A DNA stretch of 64,000 bases, from positions 372,001-436,000 of the forward strand of contig CANTAL010000191.1 in the NCBI GenBank assembly GCA_947650365.1, given 5' to 3'. The notes below the pieces were generated by a model, which was not told the origin of the DNA, ran no database searches, and was given only the letters and a program-made list of their open reading frames with translations. Numbering within the stretch: position 1 is the stretch's first letter; the number at the start of each line of letters is the position of its first letter. Below are positions 30,892 to 44,919 of this stretch, piece after piece. The position numbers and the translations under genes are program-made. Origin of the DNA: Chamaelirium japonicum. Its lineage: Eukaryota > Streptophyta > Magnoliopsida > Liliales > Melanthiaceae.

Positions 30892-33800
30892 TCCATTCTA
30901 ATTCATTCCTATGATCCATTCTAATTCATTCTCACGAATGTAACCTTCCTAATTCATTTGTATGATCCATTCTAATTCATTCGTACGATCCATTCTAGTC
31001 CATTCGTACGATCCATTCTAATCCATTCGTACGATCCATTCTAATTCATTCGTACGAATGAATTAGAATAGATCGTACGAATGGATTAGAATGGATTGTA
31101 CGAATGGACTAGAATGGATCGTACGAATGAATTAGAATGGATCATACAAATGAATTAGAATGGATACATTCGTGCGAATGAATTAGAATGGATCGTAGGA
31201 ATGAATTAGAATGGATCGTGCAAATGAATTATAATTGATCATACGAATGAATTAGAATGGATCATAAGAATGAATTAGAATGGATCGTATGAACGAATTA
31301 GAACGGATCGTACGAATGGATTAGAATGGATCGTACGAATGAATTAGATCGTACGAATGAATTAGAATGGATCGTACGAATGAATTAAAATGGATACATT
31401 CATACGACTGAATTAGAATGGATCGTGCGAATTAATTAGAATGGATCGTACGAATGAATTTGAATCGATACATTTGTGCGAATGAATCTGAATCGATTGT
31501 ATGAATGAATTACAATGGATCGTACGAATGAATTAGAATGGATCGTACGAATGAATTAGAATAGATCATGCGAATGAATTAGAATGAATCGTACGAATGA
31601 ATTAGAATGGTTACATTCGTGCGAATGAATTAGAATAGATCGTACGAATAAATTTGAATGGATCGTACGAATAAATTAGAATGGATCGTGCGAATGAGTT
31701 AGAATAGATCGTTGGAATGAATTAGAATGGATCATACGAATGAATTAGAATGGTTACATTCGTACGAATGAATTAGAATGGACACATTCACGCGAATGAA
31801 TTAGAATGGATCGTACGAGTGAATTAGAATGGATCGTACGAATAAATTAGAATGGATACATTCATACGAATGAATTAGAATGGATCGTACGAATGAATTA
31901 GAATGGATCGTACGAATGGATTAGAATGGATCGTACGAATAGATTAGAATGGATCGTACGAATGAATTAGAATCGATCATACAAATGAATTAGAAAGGTT
32001 ACATTTGTGAGAATAAATTAGAATGGATCGTACGAATGGATTAGAATGGATCGTACGAATGGATTAGAATGGATCGTACGAATGGATTAGAATGGATCGT
32101 AAGAATGGATTAGAATGGATCGTTCGAATGAATTAGAATGGATCATACAAATGAATTAGAAAGGTTACATTTGTGAGAATGAATTAGAATGGATATATTT
32201 TTGCGAATGAATTAGAATATATTAGAATGGATCGTACGAATGGATTAGAATCCATTCTAATTCATTTGTATGATCCATTCTAATTCATCGCACGATCCAT
32301 TCTAATTCATTCGCTCGAATGTATCCATTCTAATTCATTCGTACGATCCATTCTAATTCATTCGTACGATCTATTCTAATTCATTCGTATGAACTATTCT
32401 AATTCATTCGCACGATCCATTCTAATTCATACGATCCTTTCTAATTCATTCTCACAAATGTAACCTTTCTAATTCATTTGTATGAACCATTCTAATTCAT
32501 TCGTACGATCCATTCTAATCCATTCGTACGATCCATTCTAAACCATTTGTACGATCCATTCTAATTCATTCGTACGATCCATTCTAATTCATTCGTATGA
32601 ATGTATCTATTCAAATTTATTCGTACGATCCATTCTAATCCATTCGTACGATCCATTCTAATTCATTCTCACAAATGTAACCTTTCTAATTCATTTGTAC
32701 GATCCATTCTAATTCAATCGTACGATCCAGTCTAATTCATTCGTACGATCCATTCTAATCCATTCGTATGATCCATTCTAATTCATTCGCACGAATGTAA
32801 CCATTCTAATTCATTCGCGCGATCCATTCTAATTCATTCCTATGATCCATTCTAATTCATTCGTATGATCCATTCTAATTCATTCCTACGATCTATTCTA
32901 ATTCATTCGCTCGAATGTATCCATTCTAATTCATTCATACGATCCATTCTAATTCGTTCATACGATCCATTCTAATTCGTTCGTACAATCCATTCTAATT
33001 CATTTGTACGATCCATTCTAATTTATTCATACGATCCATTCTAATTCATTCGCACGATCCATTCTAATTCATTCGTACGATCCATTCTAATTCATTCGCA
33101 CGAATGTATCCATTCTAATTCATTTGCACGATCCATTCTAATTCATTCCTATGATCCATTCTAATTCATTCGTACGATCCATTCTAATTCATTCGCTCGA
33201 ATGTATCCATTCTAATTCATTCGTACGTTCCATTCTAATTCGTTCGTACGATCCATTCTAATTCGTTCGTGCGATCCACTCTAATTCATTCGTACGATCC
33301 ATTCTAATTCATTCGCACAAATGTATCCATTCTAATTCATTCGTACGATCCATTCTAATTCATTCGTACGATCCATTCTAATTCATTCTCATAAATGTAA
33401 CCTTTCTCATTCATTTGTATGATCCATTCTAATTCATTCGTACTATCCATTCTAATCCATTTGTACGATCCATTCTAATCCATTCGTACGATCCATTCTA
33501 ATTAATTCGCGCGAATGTAACCATTCTAATTCATTCGTACGGTCCATTTTAATTCATTCGTACGATCCATTCTAATCCATTTCGTACGATCCATTCTAAT
33601 CCATTCGTATGATCCATTCTAATACATTCGTACGATCCATTCTAATCCATTCTCACAAATGTAACCTTTCTAATTCATTTGTACGATCCATTCTAATTCA
33701 TTCGTACGATCCATTCCAATCCATTCGTACGATCCATTCTAATTCATTCGTACGATCCATTCTAATTCATTCGCACAATCCATTCTAATTCATTCGTACA

Positions 33801-36800
33801 AATGTATCCATTCTAATTCAGTCGTACGATCCATTCTAATTCATTCGTACGATCCATTCTAATTCATTCGCACAAATGTATCCATTCTAATTCATTCGCA
33901 CGATCCATTCTAATTCATTCGCACGATCCATTCGTACGATCCATGCTAATTCATTTGGATGATAGATTCGTGCGAATGAATTAGAATGGATCATATGAAC
34001 GAATTAGAATGGATCATATGAACGAATTAGAATGGATCGTACGAATGAATTAGAATGGATACATTCGAGCGAATGAATTTGAATGGATCGTGCGAATGAA
34101 TTAGAATGGATTGTACGAATAAATTAGAATGGTTACATTCGTGATAATGAATTAGAATGGATCATACGAATGAATTAGAATGGATCATGCGAATGAATTA
34201 GAATGGATCATGCGAATGAATTTGAATGGATCGTACGAATGATCCATTTTACGATCCATTCTAATTCATTTGTACGATCCATTTTAATTCATTTGCATGA
34301 TCCATTCTAATTCATTCGTATGATACATTCGTGCGAATGAATTACGTACGATCCATTCAAATTCATTCGTACGATCTAATTCATTCGTATGATCCATTCT
34401 GATTCATTCGCACGAATGTAACCATTCTAATTCATTCGTACGATCCATTCTAATTCATTCATACGATCCATTCTAATTCATTCGTACAATCCATTCTAAT
34501 TCATTCGCACGATCCATTCTAATTCATTCGTATGATCCATTCTAATTCATTCCTACGATCTATTCTAATTCATTCGCTCAAATTTATCCATTCTAATTCG
34601 TTCGTACAATCCATTCTAATTCATTCGCACGATCCATTCTAATTCATTCGTATGATCCATTCTAATTCATTCCTACGATCTATTCTAATTCATTCGCTCG
34701 AATGTATCCATTCTAATTCATTCGTACAATCCATTCTAATTCATTCGTACGATCCATTCTAATTCATTCGCAAATTAGAATTGATCGTACGAATGAATTA
34801 GAATGGATCATACGAATGAATTAGAATCGATCGTGCGAATGAATTAGAATGGATCGTACGAATGATTATAATGGATACATTTGTGCGATGAATAAGAATG
34901 GATTGTGCGAATGAATTAGAACGGATTGTACGAATGAATTAGAATGTATCGTGTGAATGAATTAGAATGGATCGTACGAATGAATTAGAATGGATCGTGC
35001 GAATGAATTAGAATGGATTGTACAAATGAATTAGAAAGGTTACATTTGTGAGAATAAATTAGAATGGATCGTACGAATGAATTAGAATGGATCGTACGAA
35101 TAAATTAGAATGGATACATTCTTGCGAATGAATTAGAATGGATCGTAGGAATGAATTAGAATGGATCGTACGAATGAATTAGAATGGTTACATTCGTGCG
35201 AATGAATTAGAATGGATTGTACGAATGAATTAGAATGGATCATGCGAATGAATTAGAATTGATCATACGAATGAATTAGAATGAATCATACGAATGAATT
35301 AGAATGGATCGTACGAATGGATTAGAATGGATCGTACGAATGGATTAGAATGGATCGTACGAATGAATTAGAATGGATCATACAAATGAATTAGAAAGCT
35401 TACATTCGTGAGAATGAATTAGAATGGATCGTACGAATGAATTAGAATTGATCATGCGAATGAATTTGAATGGATCGTACGAATGAATTACAATGGATCG
35501 AACGAATGAATTAGAATGGATACATTCGAGCGAATAAATTAGAATAGATCATAGGAATGAATTAGAATGGATCATACGAATGAATTAGAATGGATCGTGC
35601 GAATGAATTAGAATGGATCGTACGAATGAATTAGAATGGATCGTACAAATAAAATAGAATGGATCGTACGAACGAATTAGAATGGTTACATTCGTGCGAA
35701 TGAATTAGAATAGATCGTACGAATGAATTAGAATGGATCGAACAAATGAATTAGAATGGATACATTCGAGCGAATGAATTAGAATAGATCGTAGGAATGA
35801 ATTAGAATGGATCATACGAATGATTTAGAATGGATCGTACGAACGAATTAGAATGGATCGTATGAATGAATTAGAATGGATACATTCGAGCGAATGAATT
35901 AGAATGGATCGTACGAATGAATTAGAATGGATCTTGCGAATGAATTAGAATGAATCGTACGAATGCATTAGAATGGATCGTATGAACGAATTAGAATGAA
36001 TCGTACGAATGAATTACAATGGATACATTTGAGCGAATGAATTTGAATAGATCGTACGAATGAATTAGAATGGATCGTGCGAATGAATTAGAATGGATCG
36101 TACGAACGAATTAGAATCGATCGTACGAATGTATTAGAATGGATCGTACGATTGAATTAGAATGGATCATACGATTGAATTTGAATGGATCGTACGAATG
36201 AATTAGAATGGATACATTTGTGCGAATTAATTAGAATGGATCGTACGAATGAATTAGAATGGATCGTACGAATGAATTAGAATGGATCGTACGAATGAAT
36301 TCGAATGGATAGTGTGAATGAATTGGAATGGATCGTACGAATGAATTAGAATGGATACATTCGTGCGAATGAATTAGAATGGATCGTACGAATGAATTAG
36401 AATGGATCATGCGAATGAATTTGAATGGATCGTACGAATGAATTAGAATGAATCGAAGGAATGAATTAAAATGGATACATTCGAGTGAATGAATTAGAAT
36501 AATTGTAGGAATGAATTAGAATGGGTCATACGAATGAATTAGAATGGATCGTGCGAATGAATTAGAATGGATCGTACAAATGAATTAGAATGGATCATAC
36601 AAGTGAATTAGAATGGATCGTACGAATGAATTAAAGTGGATATATTCGTACGAATGAATTAGAATGGATCATACGAATAAATTAGAATGGATCGTACGAA
36701 TGAATCAGAATGGATCATATGAATGAATTAGAATGGTTACATTTGTGCGAATGAATTAGAATGGATCGTACAAATGGATTAGAATGGATCGTACGAATGG

Positions 36801-37945
36801 ATTAGAACGCATGAATTAGAATGGATCGTACGAATGAATTAGAATGGATCGTACGAATGAATTAGAATGGATCAAACGAATGAATTAGAATGGATCATGC
36901 GACTGAATTTGAATGGATCGTACGAATGAATTAGAATGGATCGAACGAATGAATTAGAATGGATCGAACGAATGAACTAGAATGGATCGTACGAATGAAT
37001 TAGAATGGATCGTACGAATGAATTAGAATGGATCATACGAATGAATTAGAATGAATCATACGAATGAATTAGAATGGATCGTACGAATGAATTAGAATGG
37101 ATCTTGCGAATGAATTTGAATGGATCGTACGAATGAATTAGAATGGATCGAACAAATGAATTAGAATGGATACATTCGAGCGAACGAATTAGAATAGATC
37201 GTGTGAATGAATTAGAATGGATCGAACGAATGAATTAGAATGGATACATTCGAGCGAACGAATTAGAATAGATCGTAGGAATGAATTAGAATAGATCATA
37301 TGAATGAATTAGAATGGATCGTGCGAATGAATTAGAATGGATTGTACGAATGAATTAGAATGAATCGTACGTATGAATGAATTAGAATGGATCGTACAAA
37401 TGAATTAGAAAGGTTACATTTGTGAGAATGAATTAGAATAGATCGTACGAATGAATTAGAATGGATTGTATGAACGAATTAGAATGGATCGTACGAATGA
37501 ATTAGAATGGATCGTACGAATGAATTAGAATGGATCGTACGAATGAATTAGAATAGATACATTTGTACGAATAAATTAGAATGGATTGTACGAATGAATT
37601 AGAATGGATTGTATGAATAAATTAGAATGGATCGTACGAAGGAATTAGAATGGATCGTACGAACGAATTAGAATGGATCGTATGAACGAATTAGAATGGG
37701 TCGTACGAATGAATTAGAATGGATATATTCGAGCGAATGAATTAGAATGGATCAGACGAATGATTTAGAATGGATCATAGGAATGAATTAGAATAGATCG
37801 TGCAAATAAATTAGAATGGATACATTCGTGCGAATGAATTAGAATGGATCGTAGGAATGAATTAGAATGGATCGTACGAATGAATTAGAATGGTTACATT
37901 CGTGCGAATGAATTAGAGTGGATCGTACGAATGAATTAGAATGGA

Positions 37946-38143
37946 TCATACAAGTGAATTAGAAAGGTTACATTCGTGAGAATGAATTAGAATGGATCGT
38001 ACGAATGAATTAGAATGGATCATGCGAATGAATTTGAATAGATCGTACGAATGAATTAGAATGGATCGAACGAATGAATTAGAATGGATACATTCGAGCG
38101 AATAAATTAGAATAGATCGTAGAAATGAATTAGAATGGATCAT
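37946..38143 (-). repeat. Higher-order satellite module, minus copy
   Basis: Reverse complement of the module at 44629-44859 and 57350-57547. Order in F sense: CCTACGATCTATTC-type unit (here CTACGATC), CGCTCGAATGTATCC 28-mer, CGTTCGATCC unit, CAAATTCATTCGCATGATCC unit, then CTCACGAATGTAACCTTTC 28-mer. The short open frame across it is a by-product of the repeat. Confidence 0.75.
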
Positions 38144-38628
38144 ACGAATGAATTAGAATGGATCGTACAAACGAATTAGAATGTATCGTACGAATTAATT
38201 AGAATGGATCGTATGAACGAATTAGAATGGATCGTACGAATGAATTAGAATGGATCGTACGAATGAATTAGAATGGATACATTCGTGCGAATGAATTATA
38301 ATGGATCGTACGAATGAATTAGAATAGATCGTGCGAATGAATTAGAACGAATCGTACGAATGAATTAAACTGGATCGTATGAATGAATTAGAATGGATAC
38401 ATTTGCACGAATAAATTAGAATGGATTGTACGAATTAATTAGAATGGATACATTCTTGCGAATAAATTAGAATGGATCGTATATTCATGCAAATAAATTA
38501 GAATGGATCATACGAATGAATTAGAATGGATCGTGCGAATGAATTAGAATGAATCATACGAATGCATTAGAATGGATCGTACGAATGAATTAGAATGAAT
38601 CGTACGATCCATTCTAATTCATTTGTAT

Positions 38629-38829
38629 GATCCATTCTAATCTATTCTAATTCATTCGCACAAATGTATCCATTCTAATTCATTCTCACGAATGTAACCT
38701 TTCTAATTCATTTGTATGATCCATTCTAATGCATTCGTACGATCCATTCTAATCCATTCGTACGATCCATTCTAATCCATTCATTCGTACGAATGAATTA
38801 GAATGGTTACATTCGTGCGAATGAATTAG
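38629..38829. repeat. Dispersed satellite segment 1, right copy (with F-to-R junction)
   Basis: Gap-free counterpart of 13005-13205, carrying the same polarity junction and odd units, 25.6 kb away in the same orientation. Confidence 0.85.
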
Positions 38830-41800
38830 AATGGATCGTATGAATGAATTAGAATGGATCGTACGAATGAATTAGAATGGATACATTCGAGCGAATGAAT
38901 TAGAATGGATCGTACGAATGAATTAGAATGGATCGTACGAATGAATTAGAATGGATCGTGCAAATGAATTAGAATGGATCGTATGAATGAATAAGAATGG
39001 ATCGTACGAATGAATTAAAATGGATATATTTGGGCGAATGAATCAGAATGGATCGTGCGAATGAATTAGAATGGATCGTACGAATGAATTAGAATGGATA
39101 GTGCGAATGAATTAGAATGGATCGTACGAATGAATTAGAATGGATTGTACGAATGAATTAGAATGGATCGAACGAATGGATTAGAATGGATCGTACGAAT
39201 GGATTAGAATGGATCGTACGAATGGATTAGAACGCATTGTACGAATGAATTAGAATAGATACATTTGTGTGAATGAATTAGATTGCATCGTACAAATGAA
39301 TTTGAATGGATCAGACAAATGAATTAGAATGGATCGTATGAATGAATAAGAATGGATCGTACGAATGAATTAGAATGGATACATTTGTGCGAATTAATTA
39401 GAATGGATCGTACGAATGAATTAGAATGGATCGTACGAATGAATTAGAATGGTTACATTCGTGCGAATGAATTAGAATGGATCGTACGAAAGGATTAGAA
39501 TGGATCGTACGAATGGATTAGAATGGATCGTACGAATGAATATCTAATTCGTTCGTACGATCCATTCTAATTCTTTCATATGATCCATTCTAATTCATTT
39601 GTACGATCCATTCTAATTCATTTGTACGAATGTATCCATTCTAATTCATTCGCACGATCCATTCTAATTCATTCACACGATCCATTCTAATTCAGTCGTA
39701 TGAATGTATCCATTCTAAGTCATTCCTATGATCCATTCTAATTCATTCGTACGATCTATTCTAATTCATTCGTACAATCCATTCTAATTCATTCGCACGA
39801 TCCATTCTAATCCATTCGTACGATCCATTCTAATTCATTCGTACGATCTATTCTAATTCATTCGTATGATCCATTCTAATTCACTCGTACGATCCATTCT
39901 AATTCATTCGTACAATCCATTCTAATTCATTCGTACGATCCATTCTAATTCATTCGCACAATCCAATCTAATTCATTCCTATGATCCATTCTAATTCATT
40001 CATACGATCCATTCTAATTCATTCGCTCGAATATATCCATTCAAATTCATTCGTACGATCCATTGTAATTCGTTCATACGATATATTCTAATTCATTCGT
40101 ACGATCTATTCTAATTCGTTCGTACGATCCATTCTAATTCATTTGCACGATCCATTCTAATTCATTCGTACAATCCATTCTAATTCATTCGCACGATCCA
40201 TTCTAATTCATTCGTATGATCCATTCCAATTCATTCCTAAGATCTATTCTAATTCATTCACTCGAATGTATCCATTCTAATTCATTCGTTGGATCCATTC
40301 TAATTCATTCGTACGATGCATTCAAATTCATTCGCTCGAATGTATCCATACTAATTCATTCGTACGATCCATTATAATTCGTTCGTACGATTCATTCTAA
40401 TTCATTCGTACGATCCATTCAAATGCATTCGTACGATTCATTCTAATTCATTCGCACGATCCATTCTAATTCATTCGTATGATCCATTCTAATTCATTCC
40501 TACGATCTATTCTAATTCATTCGCTCGAATGTAACCTTTCTAATTAGAATGGATCGTACAAATGAATTAGAAATGTTACATTCGTGAGAATGAATTAGAA
40601 TGGATCGTACGAATGAATTAGAATGGATACATTCGAGCGAATGAATTTGAATGGATCGTACGAATGAATTAGAATGGATCGAACGAATGAATTAGAATGG
40701 ATACATTCGAGCGAATGAATTAGAATAGATCGTAGGAATGAATTAGAATGGATCATATGAATGAATTAGAATGGATCGTGCGAATGAATTAGAATGGATT
40801 GTACGAATGAATTAGAATGGATACACTCGTGCGAATGAATTAGAATGGATCGTATGAATGAATTAGAATGGATCGTACGAATGAATTAGAATGGATCATA
40901 CGAATGAATTAGACTGGATTGTACGAATGAATTAGAACAGATACTGCGAATGAATTAGAATGGATCGTACGAAAGAATTAGAATGGATCGTACGAATGAA
41001 TTAGAATGGATCATACGAATGAATTAGAATCGATCGTGCGATTGAATTAGAATGGATCGTACGAATGAATTAGAATGGATCGTACGAATGAATTAGAATG
41101 GATACATTTGTGCGATGAATAAGAATGGAGCGTACGAATGGATCATATGAAAGAATTAGAATGGATCGTGCGAATGAATTAGAATGGATCGTGCGAATGA
41201 ATAAGAATGGATCGTACGAACGAATTAGAATGGATCGTACGAACGAATAAGAATGGGTCATACGAATGAATTAGAATGGATGCATTTGTGCGAATTAATT
41301 AGAATGGATCGTACGAATGAATTAGAATGGATCGTACAAATGAATTAGAATGGATCGTACGAATGAATTAGAATGGATAGTGCGAATGAATTAGAATGGA
41401 TCGTACGAATGAATTAGAATGGATACATTCGTGCGAATGAATTAGAATGGATCGTACGAATGAATTAGAATAGATCGCACAAATGAATTAGAATGGATCA
41501 TGCGAATGAATTAGAATTGATCATACGAATGAAATAGAATGGATCATACGAATGAATAAGAATGGATCGTGCGAATGAATTAGAATGGATCGTACAAGTG
41601 AATTAGAATGGATATATTTCAACGAATAAATTAGAATGGATCGTACGAATGAATTAGAATCGATCGTACGAATGAATTAGAATGGATCGTACGAATGAAT
41701 TAGATCGTATGAATGAATTAGAATGGATCGTACGAATGATTTAAAATGGATACATTCATACGACTGAATTAGAATGGATTGTACGAATGAATTAGAAATC

Positions 41801-44628
41801 ATTCGTACGATCCATTCTAATTCATTTGCATGAATATATCCATTCTAATTTATTCGTACGATCCAGTCTAATTTATTCGCACAATCCATTCTAATTCATT
41901 CGCACGAATATATCCATTCTAATTCATTCGTACGATCCATTCTAATTCATTCGTACAAATGATCCGTTCTAATTCATTCGCACAATCCATTATAATTCAT
42001 TCGCACGAATGCATCCATTCTAATTCATTCGTACGATCCATTCTAATTCATTCGTACGATCCATTCTAATTCATTCGCATGATCCATTCGTACGATCCAT
42101 TCTAATCCATTCGTTCGATCCATTCTAATTCATTCATACGATCCATTCTAATTCGTTCGTACGATCCATTCTAATTCGTTCGTACGATCCATTCTAATTC
42201 ATTCGCACGATCCATTCTAATTCATTTGTACGATCCATTTTAATTCATTCGCACGATCCATTCTAATTCATTCATACGATCCATTCTAATTCATTTGCAC
42301 GATCCATTCTAATTTATTCGTACGATCCATTCTAATTCATTCGTACGATCTATTCTAATTCATTCGCATGATCCATTCTAATTCATTCGTACGATCCATT
42401 CTAATTCATTCGTACAATCCATTCAAATTCATTCGTACAATGCAATCAAATTCATTTGCATGAATATATCCATTCTAATTCATTCGTACGATCCTTTCTA
42501 ATTAATTCGCACGATCCATTCTAATTCATTCGTATGATCCATTCCAATTCATTTCTACGATCTATTCTAATTCATTCGCTCCAATGTATCCATTCTATTT
42601 CATTCGTACAATCCATTCTAATTCATTCGTTCGATCCATTCTAATTCATTTGTAAAATCCATTCTAATTCATTCGTACGATCCATTCTAATTCATTCGTA
42701 CAAATGTATCCATTTCATTCGTATGATCCATTCTAATTCATTCATACGATCTATTCTAATTCATTCGCACGAATGTATCCATTCTAATTCATTCGCACAA
42801 TCCAATCTAATTCAAACGTACGATCCATTCTAATTCATTCACATGATGTATTCTAATTCATTCGTACGATCCATTCCAATTCATTTCTAATTTATTCGTA
42901 CAAATGTATCCATTCTAATTCATTTGTACGATCCATTCTAATTCATTTGTACGATCCATTCTAATTCATTCGTACGATTCATTCTAATTCATTTGCACGA
43001 TCCTTTCTAATTCATTTGTACGATCCATTCTAATTCATTCTCACAAATGTATCCATTCTAATTAATTCGTATGATCCATTCTTATTCATTCGCACGAATA
43101 TATCCATTCTAATTCATTCGTTCGATCCATTCTAATTCATTCGTACGATCAATTCTAATTCATTCGCACAATCCATTCTAATCCATTCGTACAATCCATT
43201 CTAATCCATTCGTACGATCCATTCTAATCCATTCGTACGATCCATTCAAATTCATTCGTACGATCCATTCAAATTCATTCGCACGATCCATTCAAATTCA
43301 TTCGCATGATCCATTCTAATTCATTCGTACGATCCATTCTAATTCATTCGTCCGATCCATTCAAATTCATTCGTACGATGCATTCTAATTCATTCGTATG
43401 AATGTATCCAATCTAATTCATTCATACGATCCATTCTAATCCATTCGTACAAATGAATTAAAATGGATCGTACGAATGAATTAGAATGGATCGTACAAAT
43501 GAATTAGAAAGGTTACATTTGTGAGAATGAATTAAAATGGATCGTATGAATGAATTAGAATGGATCGTACGAATGAATTTGAATGGATCGTGCGATGAAT
43601 TAGAATGGATCATACAAATGAATTAGAATGGATTCTAATTCATTCGTACGATCCATTCTAATTCATTCGCACGATCCATTTTAATTCATTCGTACGATCC
43701 ATTCCAATTCATTCGTATGATCAATTCTAATTCATTCACACTATCTATTCTAATTCATTCGTACGATCCATTCTAATTCATTCGTACGATCCATTCTAAT
43801 TCATTCGTACGATCCATTCTAATTAATTCGTACAAATGTATCCATTCTAATTCATTCGTACGATCCATTCAAATTCAATCGTATGATCCACTCTAATTCA
43901 TTCGTACGATCTAATTCATTCGTACGATCCATTCTAATTCATTCGTACGATCGATTCTAATTCATTCGCACGTTCCATTCTATTTCATTCGTACGATCTA
44001 TTCTAATTCATTCGCACAATCCATTCTAATTCATTCGTACGATCCATTCTAATTCATTCATATGATCCATTCTAACTCATTCGTACGATCCATTCTAATT
44101 CATTCTCACGAATGTAACCTTTCTAATTCATTTGTATGATCCATTCTAATTCATTCGTACGATCCATTCTAATCCTTTCGTACGATCCATTCTAATCCAT
44201 TCATACGATCCATTCTAATTCATTCGTACGATCCATTCTAATTCATTCTCACAAATGTAACCTTTCTAATTTATTTGTACGATCCATTCTAATTCATTCG
44301 TACGATCCATTCTAATCCATTCGTACGATCCATTCTAATTCATTCGCACGAATGTAACCATTCTAATTCATTCGTACGATCCATTCTAATTCATTCGCAC
44401 TATCCATTCTAATCCATTTGTACTATCCATTCTATTTCATTCGTACGATCCATTCTAATTCATTCGCACGAATGTATCCATTCTAATGCATTCGTACGAT
44501 CCATTTTAATTCATTTGTACGATCCATTCTAATTCATTCGTACGATCTAATTCATTCGTACGATCCATTCTAATTCATTCGTACGATCCATTCTAATTCA
44601 TTCGCACGATCCATTCTAATTCATTCGT

Positions 44629-44859
44629 TTGATTCATTCTAATTCATTCCTACGATCTATTCTAATTCATTCGCTCGAATGTATCCATTCTAATGTATTC
44701 GTTCGATCAATTCTAATTCATTCGTACGATCCATTCAAATTCATTCGCATGATCCATTCTAATTCATTCGTACGATCCATTCTAATTCATTCTCACGAAT
44801 GTAACCTTTCTAATTCATTTGTACGATCCATTCTAATTCATTCGTATGATCCATTCTAA
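44629..44859 (+). repeat. Higher-order satellite module, plus copy
   Basis: Same unit order as 57350-57547 and, inverted, 37946-38143: CATTCCTACGATCTATTC, CGCTCGAATGTATCC, CGTTCGATC, CATTCAAATTC, CTCACGAATGTAACC. The CCTACGATC/CGCTCGAATG pair recurs elsewhere in the right array (for example near 34670, 40495, 54650, 54775 in F and 35500, 37130, 40670, 60720, 63405 in R). Confidence 0.8.
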
Positions 44860-44919
44860 TTCATTCGAACAATCCATTCTAATTCAGTCGTATGAATGTA
44901 TCATACGAATGAATTAGAA

